DNA of 59,757 nucleotides from Desulfoscipio geothermicus (GCA_016841905.1 JAENYF010000017.1:1-59757), one strand, 5' to 3'; shown: positions 8,038 to 16,989, numbered from the stretch's first letter. Made by a program: numbers and translations. The notes: generated by a model from the letters alone, not told the origin.

Positions 8038-9363
8038 TTAGGTTAACTGCCCTACGCAGAGCAAGCTAACATTGGCCACGATTACAGCGCTGGTGTTTAC
8101 AGGTCTGCTTGGCGGTGGCTTAGGTTCAGGTTCGCATGGCGGTGGTATATAAGGTGGTTCAGGTTCGCATGGCGGTGGTATATAAGGTGGTTTTGGTTCG
8201 CATGGCGGTGGTATATAAGGTGGTTTTGGTTCGCATGGCGGTGGTACATAAGGTGGTTTTGGTTCGCATGGCGGCACGTACGGTGGCACAAAGGGTGGTT
8301 TTGGCTTAAGTGGTGGGGGCAACCACCCTCTAGTCTGATTTCCGGAATTAATGGGTTCAAAGCTAAAGCGCACCAGTGCTTCCCTGGTCTCCTCGGGCGT
8401 CTGGACATTAATACAAAAATTAGTGTAGCTGCCGTCTGAAATCTGGCTGGCAGTCCAACTTTTGTTTTCTTTGGCGATTACTATGCCAAACTCGTCAAGT
8501 AATATGACTTCCGCTGTAAGGGTATAGGCAGCCATTCCTTGCTGCGCTTTCTGGTAGCCCAGGATTTCTTTCGCATCAAAGCAAAAGCGGTACTGGCTGT
8601 TGGGGGCGACACTGGGATAAGAACGGGTAATGGTTTGGAACAAAACTGCTGGTTCACTGGGATCAGCCCCCAACAGGGCACTACCATGGCGCAGGATGTT
8701 GCTTCCGTTCCAAAATATGGGGACAGTATCGGTAGCCCAAGCTTGAATGTTACCGTCCTTTAGCAGATTTACATTGTCGGGACACCTGTCATTTAACTGC
8801 GGGCAAACCTGCACAAAAATTTGCCTTTCTTCCACCACCTTGACCTGGAAAATCAGCAACCCGGTTTGCGATAGCCTGGACCCCTTCCTTAAATCCCAGC
8901 GCATATCGATGGCCTTGTGGTGTAGCTGGATGAAAACATTATCCTCGTTAACAACAGGTTGCGGCACTTCTAATGTAGCATTTTTGGTAAAAGGGATGTC
9001 TTCTCCCACGTGCTTGACGTGGTCGTTCTTATCTACATAATAAATTTGCTTATGCAGTGTCCCGCTGATCAGTATTTTTTTTACTACAGGCTGGCGATGT
9101 GTGCTCCAGTGCCAGCCGAATTTTTCCCAGCCTTCTTCTTCGATAACACTGCTCCACCTGTCTCCATTCTCATGCACAAAAACCGGCCTGGCCTCAAAGT
9201 CTTGCAGGCGCGCGTCAATGTGATCAATTTTTTGGGCTGATTCGGGTAAAGTTGCAACGTTGTCGACAATAACTTGCACTTCCGCTTCTGCCAGTACTAC
9301 GGGAACCTTTATTTTTACGCATAAAACATTATCTGGTTCATTGTAGAAATATTGAATAGGCAT
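8038..9363 (-). CDS. SPOCS (DUF3794)-domain protein with proline-rich repeats
   Basis: A 441-aa protein of unknown function. The N-terminal third holds a SPOCS/DUF3794-like segment (VVKKILISGTLHKQIYYVDK, then PFTKNATLE), a domain found in spore-coat or cell-surface proteins of spore formers. The middle (about 200-340) is a beta-rich region without a family I can name. From about residue 350 comes a low-complexity tail built on an 11-residue unit CEPKPPYIPPP, encoded by a 33-bp tandem repeat, then a hydrophobic C-terminal segment. The Cys in each unit could form disulfides or attach the protein to a coat. The ATG has a GGAGGGAGG ribosome binding site. A spore-surface role is inferred. Confidence 0.75.
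   Translation of the reverse strand: MPIQYFYNEPDNVLCVKIKVPVVLAEAEVQVIVDNVATLPESAQKIDHIDARLQDFEARPVFVHENGDRWSSVIEEEGWEKFGWHWSTHRQPVVKKILISGTLHKQIYYVDKNDHVKHVGEDIPFTKNATLEVPQPVVNEDNVFIQLHHKAIDMRWDLRKGSRLSQTGLLIFQVKVVEERQIFVQVCPQLNDRCPDNVNLLKDGNIQAWATDTVPIFWNGSNILRHGSALLGADPSEPAVLFQTITRSYPSVAPNSQYRFCFDAKEILGYQKAQQGMAAYTLTAEVILLDEFGIVIAKENKSWTASQISDGSYTNFCINVQTPEETREALVRFSFEPINSGNQTRGWLPPPLKPKPPFVPPYVPPCEPKPPYVPPPCEPKPPYIPPPCEPKPPYIPPPCEPEPPYIPPPCEPEPKPPPSRPVNTSAVIVANVSLLCVGQLT
8129..8293 (-). repeat. 33-bp tandem repeat inside the SPOCS gene
   Basis: Unit starts at 8129, 8162, 8195, 8228 and 8261 give a strict 33-bp period, each beginning GGTTCGCATGGCGG on the plus strand. Copies vary by a few bases (for example P-to-E and I-to-V changes), and the last one diverges after 8274. 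It encodes the CEPKPPYIPPP units. The near identity suggests recent slippage or recombination and probable length variation between strains. Confidence 0.9.
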
Positions 9364-9967
9364 ATATCAATCCTCCCTCCTTTTCCCCAGGGGGGATGTT
9401 GCTCTTAAAAAGACCCCTCTGGTTAATACAGGTGCTAATTATATATATGCAAAAGCAAATAGTTTTGTGCAGGATGTGTCATTAATTGCGTCAGTTGAAG
9501 AACAATTAGTTAATCCCTATTAAGGGCGCCGAGCAGGTTGTATGCAAGTACAAATTTTGTATCTAACATAATCTAGTTAACAGTATATATTCGGCCCAGA
9601 TAACTGATATTATTGTTATTCCCAAGTAAAGGTGAAGGTATTTGCAATTTAGAAAGAGTATATATTCCACCAAATAGTGAAAGTTATACAAAGAACCGTA
9701 AATAATATTACATTATTAAGATATATAATTTTACGGTCAGTCACTAAGGTAATTATAGTGATAGTTGATAATTAATAAAATAGAATTCATTAATTTGCCT
9801 GGTTAAACCCTCCAAAATTTTTCACCTCAGGGAGCAATTATTCTATAATGCAATATTAACAGATACATGTAAGTTATTTATAATAATCTTAGCTTACTTT
9901 CAAAGCCATAAGATTAGCACAGGAGAATTGAACTGATAAAACCGAATAATAAAGGAGAGGGAATTAA
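9364..9967. other. AT-rich divergent intergenic region
   Basis: 604 bp separate the SPOCS gene (minus) from khtT (plus). There is a long weak inverted repeat (ACCGTAAA near 9691 with TTTTACGGT near 9735) and no coding frame. I looked for a c-di-AMP riboswitch, which would suit a potassium transporter, and did not recognise one. Confidence 0.5.
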
Positions 9968-10465
9968 TTGAGCACATTTAAGGAAACCGATCTGCCGGGG
10001 ATAGGGAGAAAGTTTCAGGTTGATACCCGAAGCGGCGATAAACTGGTAATCTTAGTCCATGATGACGGGAAACGTGAAATGCACCATTTTGATTATAATG
10101 ACCCGGATGAAAGCATATCGATGGTCACTCTTGATGATTCCGAAGCCCGCCGGGTAGGAGCTATTCTCGGAGGTATGGTATATATGCCCAAAGCCCTTGA
10201 ATCAGTGGATGTGGCTTTTGACGAAATGGTTATTGAATGGTTCAAGGTTGAGCGTGAAGCTAAAGGTGCCGGCATGACGATCGGTAAGCTGGAGATCCGC
10301 AAGAAAACTGGGGCAGCGATTATTGCTGTAATCAAGCAGAATCACGAGAAAATTGTAAACCCTGGGCCTGAACAAGTCATCTTTGTGGGGTCTACTCTAG
10401 TTGTTCTCGGGGAAAGGGGACAGGTTAAGGCGTGTAAACGGCTGATAGAAAAAGGGAGTATTTAA
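9968..10465 (+). CDS. khtT: K+/H+ antiporter regulatory subunit (KhtT-like, RCK_C domain)
   Basis: A 165-aa cytoplasmic regulator. The C-terminal half (about 85-160) is a TrkA-C/RCK_C domain with GKLEIRKKTGAAIIAVIK and FVGSTLVVLGERGQVKACKR, as in Bacillus KhtT, which gates the partner antiporter in response to pH and, in characterised homologues, c-di-AMP. The N-terminal half matches the short domain found in KhtT-type proteins. The start is TTG with AAAGGAGAGGG ahead. The stop lies 3 bp before the antiporter gene, so the pair is an operon. Assignment is firm at family level. c-di-AMP control here is only inferred. Confidence 0.88.
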   Translation: MSTFKETDLPGIGRKFQVDTRSGDKLVILVHDDGKREMHHFDYNDPDESISMVTLDDSEARRVGAILGGMVYMPKALESVDVAFDEMVIEWFKVEREAKGAGMTIGKLEIRKKTGAAIIAVIKQNHEKIVNPGPEQVIFVGSTLVVLGERGQVKACKRLIEKGSI

Positions 10466-10468
10466 TTT

Positions 10469-11713
10469 ATGGAGCAGAATCTTCTTTTTGAAATTGGACT
10501 GGCCATCGGTATTATAGCTGTAGCCGGGCTGCTGGCTGCCTGGCTGCGGTTTTCCATAGCCCCATTATTAATTTTGTCCGGGCTGGCTGTGGGGCCACAC
10601 ATGCCATTTATTGGAATCTTCGATTTAAGGTTTATCGAAAGCGTTCCCTTAATAGACTTTATGGGCCAGCTTGGTGTGTTGTTTCTGATGTTTTACCTTG
10701 GTCTGGAATTCTCCGTGGGCAGGTTGTTAAAGGCCAGCAGTGCCATATTTAAAACAGGATTAATTTATATGGGCATTAACTTTAGTATAGGGCTTTTGTT
10801 GCCATTTATCCTGGGTTGGCCAATGAAGGAAATCTTAGTCGTGGCCGGGATTATGACGATATCATCAAGTGCTATCGTGGCTAAGGTTTTAGTTGAGTTA
10901 AAACGTGCTGTGCGGCCTGAAACTGAAATGATTCTTGGCCTTATGATGTTTCAAGATGTCTTCGTGGCTGTATATCTGTCTGTTGTTTCAGGACTTGTTT
11001 TAACCGGCTCGACATCGACAATACTGGTTGCGAAGTCAGCCTTGGTGGCGTTGGGTTTTATGATCGGGATATTGCTAATAGGCCGCAAATTTATTTCCTT
11101 ATTAAACCGTGTGCTTGATATTCCCTCAGATGAAGTGTTTATGTTGGTATTATTCTCTGCCTTAATCACAGTCGCCGGTTTTTCAGAAGCTATTCATGTC
11201 GCCGAAGCTATTGGGGCATTACTAGTCGGGCTTATTTTGGCTGAAACTGAACATATTGAGCGGATTGAACATTTGGTGGTACCCTTTAGAGATTTTTTTG
11301 GCGCCCTCTTTTTCTTTAGTTTTGGGTTGAGTATTGACCCTTTGGCGCTGTCTGGTGCGGTATGGCCCGCTATCATTGCGGTTTTGCTTACGGTGCTAGG
11401 GAATTTTGTTTCAGGTATGATCTCCGGGCGTTTATCAGGCTATTCACACCGGGCTTCAGTAAATATTGGGTTAACCATCATAGCAAGAGGAGAGTTTTCG
11501 ATTATTTTAGCCGGCCTTGCTAAGGCCGGGTCCCTGTTACCCATACTTCAATCCTTTGCTGCACTTTATGTTTTGATTCTGGCCATTTTGGGGCCGCTGC
11601 TTACCAAAGAGTCCAAGTGGATTTATGTCCTGTTAAGCCGTTTGTTTAAGTGGCCTCCCATCGAAGATAAAAATAGAGTTAAACAAAAGAGAAGGGTCGT
11701 TGCTGAGCATTAG
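10469..11713 (+). CDS. khtU: K+/H+ antiporter, CPA2 family (KhtU-like)
   Basis: A 414-aa integral membrane protein with about 12 hydrophobic segments, of the monovalent cation:proton antiporter-2 family. It should export K+ (or another monovalent cation) against proton entry, helping pH and potassium homeostasis. Family features include the glycine-rich early helices (FLMFYLGLEFSVGRLL), FQDVFVAVYLS with the ion-binding Asp, and a late IARGEFSIILAGLAKAG segment typical of KefB/KhtU-type proteins. It ends without the RCK_N domain of Kef proteins, consistent with a separate regulator (khtT) 3 bp upstream. Confidence 0.88.
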   Translation: MEQNLLFEIGLAIGIIAVAGLLAAWLRFSIAPLLILSGLAVGPHMPFIGIFDLRFIESVPLIDFMGQLGVLFLMFYLGLEFSVGRLLKASSAIFKTGLIYMGINFSIGLLLPFILGWPMKEILVVAGIMTISSSAIVAKVLVELKRAVRPETEMILGLMMFQDVFVAVYLSVVSGLVLTGSTSTILVAKSALVALGFMIGILLIGRKFISLLNRVLDIPSDEVFMLVLFSALITVAGFSEAIHVAEAIGALLVGLILAETEHIERIEHLVVPFRDFFGALFFFSFGLSIDPLALSGAVWPAIIAVLLTVLGNFVSGMISGRLSGYSHRASVNIGLTIIARGEFSIILAGLAKAGSLLPILQSFAALYVLILAILGPLLTKESKWIYVLLSRLFKWPPIEDKNRVKQKRRVVAEH

Positions 11714-11770
11714 CCGGGCTATCTTGTGCTGCAAGCCACTTGTATTAAAAATAAGCACCGGGAGTTCCAA

Positions 11771-11800
11771 AAGCCCAGCTTTTTTTTGCCAGCTGGGCTT
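11771..11800. terminator. Terminator hairpin after khtTU
   Basis: AAGCCCAGCT at 11771-11780 pairs perfectly with AGCTGGGCTT at 11791-11800. The T-run lies in the loop on the plus strand, and GGGCTTTTGG follows the stem on the minus strand, so it may act for the convergent gene as well. Confidence 0.65.
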
Positions 11801-11894
11801 ATGAGTACATCATCTCTAAAGACTTAGAACTTTAGCTGTCAACCTTTTAATAAGCTAAAACCAATTATCTGGTTATAGCTTTAGCTTCGGTGAG

Positions 11895-12320
11895 TTACGC
11901 GTTTGCGTCAAGTTTTTTAATCTGTAACCACGTAGAAATAGTCGGAGGTGTTACATTTCTGAGTACAGCAGGGTCAGGTAAGGTTCCCGTGTTACGCATG
12001 GTGATGACATCTCCGGCGGCGAGAGTGAGTGCAAAGCCCCCGGTTATACTTTGACCTGCGGCATTAAACGAAGCTACAACAGCATCATTAACCGCTATTC
12101 CCCAGTCCTGAGGGTTATTGCCTGTTGTGTTAATTGCAAAAGTAATTTCGTAGTCACCGGCCAACTCAACAATAATCTCTTCTTCCCCAGGCGTATGAGT
12201 AATATTGAACAACGGGCCGTTGTTACTATAATTGATTTCATCGCCTTGTGGTACATTTTGGGTGCCCAGCTGAAATACATAGCCGTAAGCACATAAACCA
12301 GTGCACATCGCAGTTCCCAT
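11895..12320 (-). CDS. BclA C-terminal-like jelly-roll surface protein
   Basis: A 141-aa protein resembling the trimeric C1q/TNF-like C-terminal domain of the exosporium glycoprotein BclA: GEEEIIVELAGDYEITFAIN, then AAGQSITGGFALTLAAGDVI and a final STWLQIKKLDA strand. There is no collagen-like GXX region and no obvious signal peptide, so it is essentially the jelly-roll alone after a short Cys-containing start (MGTAMCTGLCAYGYVFQLG). I set the start at ATG 12320, which has AAAGGAGAGA upstream, not at the more distal in-frame start at 12413. A spore-surface or exosporium location is inferred from the family. Confidence 0.75.
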   Translation of the reverse strand: MGTAMCTGLCAYGYVFQLGTQNVPQGDEINYSNNGPLFNITHTPGEEEIIVELAGDYEITFAINTTGNNPQDWGIAVNDAVVASFNAAGQSITGGFALTLAAGDVITMRNTGTLPDPAVLRNVTPPTISTWLQIKKLDANA

Positions 12321-12413
12321 AATATCTCTCCTTTTCATATTTTTTATGGAAATTAAGAGATGTTTGCTACCTGAGTTCTCTTCTTTTCCATGCTCCAGAT
12401 TATGTAAGCCCAA

Positions 12414-13010
12414 TAGTAAATGTTACAAATACTGACAAAATTCTTTTCCAGATAGTGTTGTCCTCCATTTAGGTATCAGGCATTCATAAGAACGACATTG
12501 CCTTTGCGAGGGAGAATCTAATGGTCAAAGCAGGTGTGGTGGCTTGTGGCTGGCGCGGGTTATTTATGGATTAAGAGAACGAATTTGAGACCGGCAGGGT
12601 TATAATAAAGGCAGCAAACCCGGATGTTTACATGAGAGGCATTCATCCCAACCCAAAGGAGTCACCACAGAGGTAGTGATTGATGGGATGGGTAGAATAG
12701 GCAGTTGGAGGGGGTAAAAGGAGCAGGCTCCAAATATGGATAACAGAAGTTTTCCAGCTTTACTAGTTGAAGTATCTTTAATTTTGCGCGGATTGTCTGC
12801 CCGGTGGTAGCTATGGCATCAGCTATTATCTAAATGGATAAGCTTTTTGGATGTATTTAGCGAGTCTTTGGGCGATTCGATTAATACGCCACGCTTCAAT
12901 TGAATTTAACAGTAGATATGCGGGGGCGCGGTCTGTATTGTTATTAGTGGGCTGATTGGCATTGGCGCGATAGCTACACGGTGTTGATGCTCCGGAAGAC
13001 AGCAGTTCAG
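12414..13010. other. Long intergenic stretch, possibly decayed sequence
   Basis: About 600 bp with only short frames, such as a hydrophobic run around 12920-12980 that ends at a stop. It looks like decayed coding sequence, but nothing is identifiable. Confidence 0.35.
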
Positions 13011-13015
13011 GCCTG

Positions 13016-13048
13016 GAAAAAAAGAAAAAGCCGGGGGTAACCCGGCTT
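13016..13048 (-). terminator. Rho-independent terminator of the small unknown gene
   Basis: On the minus strand, AAGCCGGG (13048-13041) pairs with CCCGGCTT (13036-13029), followed by TTTCTTTTTTT. It lies about 50 bp past the stop of the 13099-13410 gene. Confidence 0.85.
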
Positions 13049-13098
13049 AATTAACTGAGCGCGTAAGAATGGAGGCGATTTTCCATTAAAATATCTGG

Positions 13099-13410
13099 TT
13101 ATTTCCGCTTATTTAAATCCACGTAAACAGCGCTTTCCTCTGAATTATACTCAGCAGCAAAATTGCCTTTAGCCAAATTGAGATCAAAATATTTTAACAC
13201 ACCCCTGGAACCAATTTTATTTTTGGTAACCTTCATGCCACTTTCATCAACGCTCCGGATGCGTAGTTTATTTGTGTCCTTATCATAAGCTACTTCTACT
13301 TGATCACCCTTGAGTTGGTCAGCTATTTTAGTGCCAAGCCGTATATGATGTTTAGTAATTGCAACTATATTTTCACTGGTTGACCTTGGCCGATATACTT
13401 CAAAAGCCAC
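13099..13410 (-). CDS. Conserved hypothetical small protein
   Basis: I do not recognise a named family. The 103-aa protein is basic and soluble. It begins MAFEVYRPRSTSENIVAITK and has short beta strands such as DQVEVAYDKDTNKLRIRSV, which gives an AbrB/MazE-like impression without a clear motif, and ends AVYVDLNKRK. The GTG start at 13410 has a perfect AGGAGG 8 bp upstream, and a strong terminator follows, so it is a real monocistronic gene. A DNA- or RNA-binding role is possible but only a guess. Confidence 0.7.
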   Translation of the reverse strand: MAFEVYRPRSTSENIVAITKHHIRLGTKIADQLKGDQVEVAYDKDTNKLRIRSVDESGMKVTKNKIGSRGVLKYFDLNLAKGNFAAEYNSEESAVYVDLNKRK

Positions 13411-13865
13411 TATGTATTCCTCCTAATATTCAGTTAGTTCATATAATTATACATATGTAGTCAATAGCTGCCACATGCATACATCGTGCTATTATGTTTT
13501 GAAGAATTAATTATCAACCTTATACTAACCGGAAAGTTAGCATCGATGCTCAACCAATAAACTGAATATCTTGCCGGTCCATACTTGCTGCTTACTAAAA
13601 AAAAGCAGATGTGTTAATACAAACTGGATATGTTTTGTAGATACAGCTCAGATCGCCTACAGGTTATTGTTGCTGGTTATACTTTTTACGCAATATCATG
13701 TTGCGCATGCTAAACAAATATGTAGCAGTTAGATGAGATTACCCTCTATATGCTTAGACATTACTCTGAAGATGCTTTTTATTATGGGGTAGATATTGCT
13801 CCCAACATGAACACCACAGCAAATATACCCAACCAACTGAGGATAAAAAGCAGCAGTAAATAAAA
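13411..13865. other. Intergenic, no supported gene
   Basis: AT-rich sequence between the small unknown gene and the tRNA-Leu terminator. It holds a short hydrophobic minus-strand frame at about 13785-13865 that lacks a start and ribosome binding site. Nothing is called. Confidence 0.4.
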
Positions 13866-13867
13866 AA

Positions 13868-13894
13868 ACCGAACGTGATAATTTCACGTTCGGT
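13868..13894 (-). terminator. Terminator of tRNA-Leu
   Basis: ACCGAACGTGA (13868-13878) pairs with TCACGTTCGGT (13884-13894). On the minus strand TTTTTTTATTTA follows. It lies about 30 bp past the tRNA 3' end. Confidence 0.88.
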
Positions 13895-13921
13895 CTCGTG
13901 CCCTTATTTTTCGGGCTTTTC

Positions 13922-14004
13922 TGGTGTCGGAGACGGGACTTGAACCCGTACGGTCGCCCATACGCCCCTCAAACGTACGCGTCTGCCTATTCCGCCACTC
14001 CGAC
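13922..14004 (-). tRNA. tRNA-Leu (anticodon GAG)
   Basis: On the minus strand the acceptor GTCGGAG pairs with CTCCGAC, and CCA is encoded. The anticodon stem TACGT/GCGTA encloses the loop TTGAGGG, giving anticodon GAG for Leu codons CUC/CUU. A long variable arm (TGGGCGACCG region) identifies a class II tRNA. The T-arm holds GGTTCAAGTCC. Length is 83 nt. Confidence 0.95.
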
Positions 14005-14024
14005 TTATGCGTCATGCAAATAAA

Positions 14025-14053
14025 ATTATATGATTACAGCACCAGTTTGTCAA
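14025..14053 (-). promoter_or_regulatory. Consensus sigma-A promoter for tRNA-Leu
   Basis: On the minus strand TTGACA and TATAAT are separated by exactly 17 bp, about 21 bp before the tRNA 5' end. Confidence 0.85.
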
Positions 14054-14077
14054 GGGTGTATATTTAACCATTCATGA

Positions 14078-14650
14078 TCACTGCCTGTCGTAGAGCCAGG
14101 TATAGATCCGGTAATGCCACAATACCTTACTCACAAAGTTTCTGGTTTCCGGGAAGGGAATAGCTCTGATGTCCGATAGTTCTCCTGATATCTTATTCTC
14201 TTGCAGCCATTTTGTTACGTTACCACGTCCGCCGTTATAGGCGGCCAGTGTGATTATTTTATTGTCGGCGAATTCATCCTCCAAATTGGCTATATACCAG
14301 GCACCCATCCGGATATTGGTTGTGGGGTCGAATAGCAGGTCCGGGTGGTAGGGGTAGAGGTTGGTTTGCCTGGCTATCCATTCACCGGTCTCGGGCATGA
14401 TTTGCATTAGACCTCTGGCGTCTTTCGGCGAAACAGCATTCGGGTTGAAGCCGCTTTCCGTTTTCATGATGGCAGTTAAAAAATACGGGTCGATATCATT
14501 CGCGGCGGCATATTTGAATATTTGGTCGCTGAAATGCATGGGGTAATACAGCTTCACGATGCTAGTAAAGTTAAAAGCCAAAACCAGCATTAGTATAAAT
14601 ATTATAAATCTGAATTTATTTAATCTGCGTCTGCGGGCGGTCAAGCACAT
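14078..14650 (-). CDS. Lytic murein transglycosylase (SLT domain)
   Basis: A roughly 190-aa membrane-anchored lysozyme-like enzyme that cleaves peptidoglycan glycan strands to 1,6-anhydro-muropeptides. After a basic start and one hydrophobic segment (FRFIIFILMLVLAFNF) comes the SLT domain with the catalytic Glu in AIMKTESGFNPNAVSPK, then ARGLMQIMPETGEWIA and AAYNGGRGNV, all typical motifs. The ATG at 14650 overlaps coaE by 35 bp. A TTG at 14644 has better spacing from GGAG, so the exact start is uncertain. Overlap with coaE shows translational coupling. Confidence 0.9.
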   Translation of the reverse strand: MCLTARRRRLNKFRFIIFILMLVLAFNFTSIVKLYYPMHFSDQIFKYAAANDIDPYFLTAIMKTESGFNPNAVSPKDARGLMQIMPETGEWIARQTNLYPYHPDLLFDPTTNIRMGAWYIANLEDEFADNKIITLAAYNGGRGNVTKWLQENKISGELSDIRAIPFPETRNFVSKVLWHYRIYTWLYDRQ

Positions 14651-15233
14651 CACTCCATATTTGCCGCACTTGTTTTATGGTGTCCTCGAGATTACCGCTG
14701 TTGTCGATAACCCTGTCTGCGTAAGGTATCTTGTCCTCCTGGGGCATTTGGGAGGCCAAACGACTGGATACCTGTTCTTCGGTTGCCGTATCCCGTTTCA
14801 TCACCCGCTGAATTTGGGTTTCACTGTTCACGGTGACCAGCCAGACTTCATCCACTAATTTATACAAACCTGTTTCAATAAGCAGCGGGGCTTCGATAAT
14901 CAGCAGCGGAGCATCAGGTTTGCTTTTATAATCAGCCATTACTTTTAATAATTCGCTTCTAATGATAGGGTGTACAATTGCATTGAGCTGTTTTAAGGCC
15001 TCAGAGTCGTGAAAAACAATTTCCGCCACTTTTAATCGGTCTAGGGTGCCGTCTGGGTTTAAGATGCCTGCGCTAAAATATTGGACGATTTGCTGCAACC
15101 CTGCTGTCCCCGGAGACACTATATCCCTGGCCACCTGGTCTGTATCGATCACCCGGGCGCCAAGCTCTTTAAAACAACGGGCTACACTGCTTTTACCGCT
15201 GCCTATGTTTCCAGTTAAGCCAATGATTAACAT
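14616..15233 (-). CDS. coaE: Dephospho-CoA kinase
   Basis: Catalyses the last step of coenzyme A synthesis, ATP-dependent phosphorylation of dephospho-CoA at the 3' hydroxyl. The 205-aa protein starts MLIIGLTGNIGSGKSSVA with the P-loop GNIGSGKS, followed by RVIDTDQVAR and the middle segment LLIIEAPLLIETGLYKLVDE, and RLASQMPQEDK near the end, all typical of CoaE. The ATG has GGGGGGAATATC ahead. The order polA-mutM-ytaF-coaE matches that in Bacillus subtilis. Confidence 0.95.
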   Translation of the reverse strand: MLIIGLTGNIGSGKSSVARCFKELGARVIDTDQVARDIVSPGTAGLQQIVQYFSAGILNPDGTLDRLKVAEIVFHDSEALKQLNAIVHPIIRSELLKVMADYKSKPDAPLLIIEAPLLIETGLYKLVDEVWLVTVNSETQIQRVMKRDTATEEQVSSRLASQMPQEDKIPYADRVIDNSGNLEDTIKQVRQIWSDVLDRPQTQIK

Positions 15234-15426
15234 ATGATATTCCCCCCGAAATACAATTATTATTAATTCTCCCGGGTTTAAGTATGGTCCTGCTGGTTGT
15301 GTTTAGATATAACATGAATATTAAAGAAAATTTTTGTCCGGTGCAAGGTGAATAGTAATAGCTAACCTACTAAATAGTGCCCATATTAATGTTGTATAAT
15401 TAATTTAATAAATTTTAGGCTGATCC

Positions 15427-16068
15427 CTAATGGATTTTAAACAATCCCAGGGCAATAAGTATGGGACCGGATAATGTAGTTAATTTTGTGCTTATCCTGG
15501 TGCCGAAGTTTTTACCGACCAGCTGGCCCAGGTGGTTGAGCAACATATGTAAGAAGCCAGCCATTAAGGCAGTGTATATAATGTTAAATCCCAGTAGGGA
15601 AGCGGCAAAGCCAGCAGCGAAAGAATCCAAGGACAGGGCCAAGCCCAGCATTACCACCTCATACTTGGAGATGACGTCGTACTTGTCCGGGTGTTCCCGG
15701 TAAAACCTTCGGGAAATTTGCAGTACCAGTCCCAGCGTGCGGATATGAACGGGTATTACATGGTCTGTTCCCCTGGTATAGCTGGTTTTGGCCTGATTGC
15801 GGTTTTCCTGCCAAGCCTGGACCAGGTACCATATGCCTAGCAACAGTAAAATAGCCCCGCCCAGCTTGTGGGCAAAGGCTGCAGAGAAATAATGGGTTGT
15901 TGCACTGACTAGCATCATAGAGGCAGTGATGGCAGCCATAAACATGAGGCTAATTACGGCCAGTGCGGTAAGAGGCAGTTTGATATTGCGCACGCCGTAG
16001 GCCAGGCCTACCGCAAAGGATTCCATGTTTAGCGCCAGCGTAAATGCTGCCAGAGCGATAAGCTCCAT
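15427..16068 (-). CDS. ytaF: Sporulation membrane protein YtaF (MntP-like)
   Basis: A 213-aa membrane protein with six predicted helices in two related halves (LALNMESFAVGLAYGVRNIK and LALSLDSFAAGFAASLLGFN), a repeat pattern shared with the MntP/YtaF manganese-exporter-like family. The acidic residues in the N/DSFA motifs could bind a divalent cation. Its place between mutM and coaE copies the B. subtilis order, where ytaF is a sporulation gene. The transported substrate is not established. The ribosome binding site AGGAGAG precedes the ATG. Confidence 0.9.
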   Translation of the reverse strand: MELIALAAFTLALNMESFAVGLAYGVRNIKLPLTALAVISLMFMAAITASMMLVSATTHYFSAAFAHKLGGAILLLLGIWYLVQAWQENRNQAKTSYTRGTDHVIPVHIRTLGLVLQISRRFYREHPDKYDVISKYEVVMLGLALSLDSFAAGFAASLLGFNIIYTALMAGFLHMLLNHLGQLVGKNFGTRISTKLTTLSGPILIALGLFKIH

Positions 16069-16153
16069 AGGAATTTCTCTCCTTGTTGCCGTAGTGTTTC
16101 TCTGCTCAATACTATGGCGATGTGGGGTAGAGTGTGCACCTGGCGTGGAGTGG

Positions 16154-16987
16154 CTAGTTATGCTCTCGCTGGCAAGCGGGGCAGAAGTATGAGCTGCGTC
16201 CGTTTATTTTGATGCGAGTGATGGCTGTGCCGCAGTGGTTACACGCGCAACCTTCGCGGTTGTATACCTGCAGCAGTTCCTGGTAGTTGCCCTTGCGGCC
16301 ATCTCCGTCCACATAGTCTCTAAAGGATGTGCCCCGGTTATCGATGCCCTCCTGCAGGACTTCCATGATCGCGTGATATAGTTTGGCTATTTCCCGGGGG
16401 GACAGCGAATTGGCGATGCGCTGGGGATTCAGGTGGGCCCGGTACAAGGCCTCGTCGGCGTAGATGTTGCCCAGGCCGGCAATAAAGGTTTGGTCCAGCA
16501 GCAATGATTTAATGCGCACACGTTTACGTTTTAGCTCACGCCGTAAAAAAGTTCTGGTGAACTCCCGTCCTAAAGGCTCAGGTCCCAGGTCTTTTAAACC
16601 TTTAACTTGGTTCAAAGCCTGCTTCGGGGCGATCTGCAATCGCCCGAACTGCCGCATATCGTTAAAGCGCAGTTCGCTGCCGTCGCTAAGGGAAAGGACT
16701 ACATGGGTATGCTTGGCCAGGGGTTCGGAGGGCTCAGTATAGACCAGCCGTCCGGTCATGCGCAGGTGGATAACCAGTACGTTATCACTGGTTAGGTACA
16801 GCAGCAGGTATTTGCCGCGCCTGCCCAGTCGGGTAATCTTGCTGCCTGTAATTTTTGTGCTGAATTCTTCAGGGCTGGGATCCCGAATAATTTTAGGCAT
16901 GAGTATCTCGACGCCAATTATGGTTAGCCCGGTTATTTTTTTGTCCAGGGTTCTTTTGATTGTTTCTACTTCAGGTAGCTCTGGCAT
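16154..16987 (-). CDS. mutM: Formamidopyrimidine-DNA glycosylase
   Basis: Excises 8-oxoguanine and formamidopyrimidines and cleaves the abasic site by beta/delta elimination. The mature N-terminus PELPEVETIKRTL carries the catalytic Pro1 and Glu2, and K in RGKYLLLYL matches the conserved catalytic Lys. The H2TH region (LDQTFIAGLGNIYADEALY) and the C-terminal four-Cys zinc finger (CACNHCGTAI...YFCPACQ) are intact. The length of 277 aa is normal. The start lies 2 bp after the polA stop, so it is co-transcribed with polA. Confidence 0.96.
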   Translation of the reverse strand: MPELPEVETIKRTLDKKITGLTIIGVEILMPKIIRDPSPEEFSTKITGSKITRLGRRGKYLLLYLTSDNVLVIHLRMTGRLVYTEPSEPLAKHTHVVLSLSDGSELRFNDMRQFGRLQIAPKQALNQVKGLKDLGPEPLGREFTRTFLRRELKRKRVRIKSLLLDQTFIAGLGNIYADEALYRAHLNPQRIANSLSPREIAKLYHAIMEVLQEGIDNRGTSFRDYVDGDGRKGNYQELLQVYNREGCACNHCGTAITRIKINGRSSYFCPACQREHN

Positions 16988-16989
16988 GT

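Noticed and set aside
8129-8293. Regular direct repeats that could suggest a CRISPR array
   Set aside because: The period is 33 bp with no spacers, and the unit is in frame with a proline-rich protein.
13922-14004. tRNA-Leu as an integration site
   Set aside because: No integrase, no duplicated tRNA 3' end and no element boundary nearby. The same holds for tRNA-Val.
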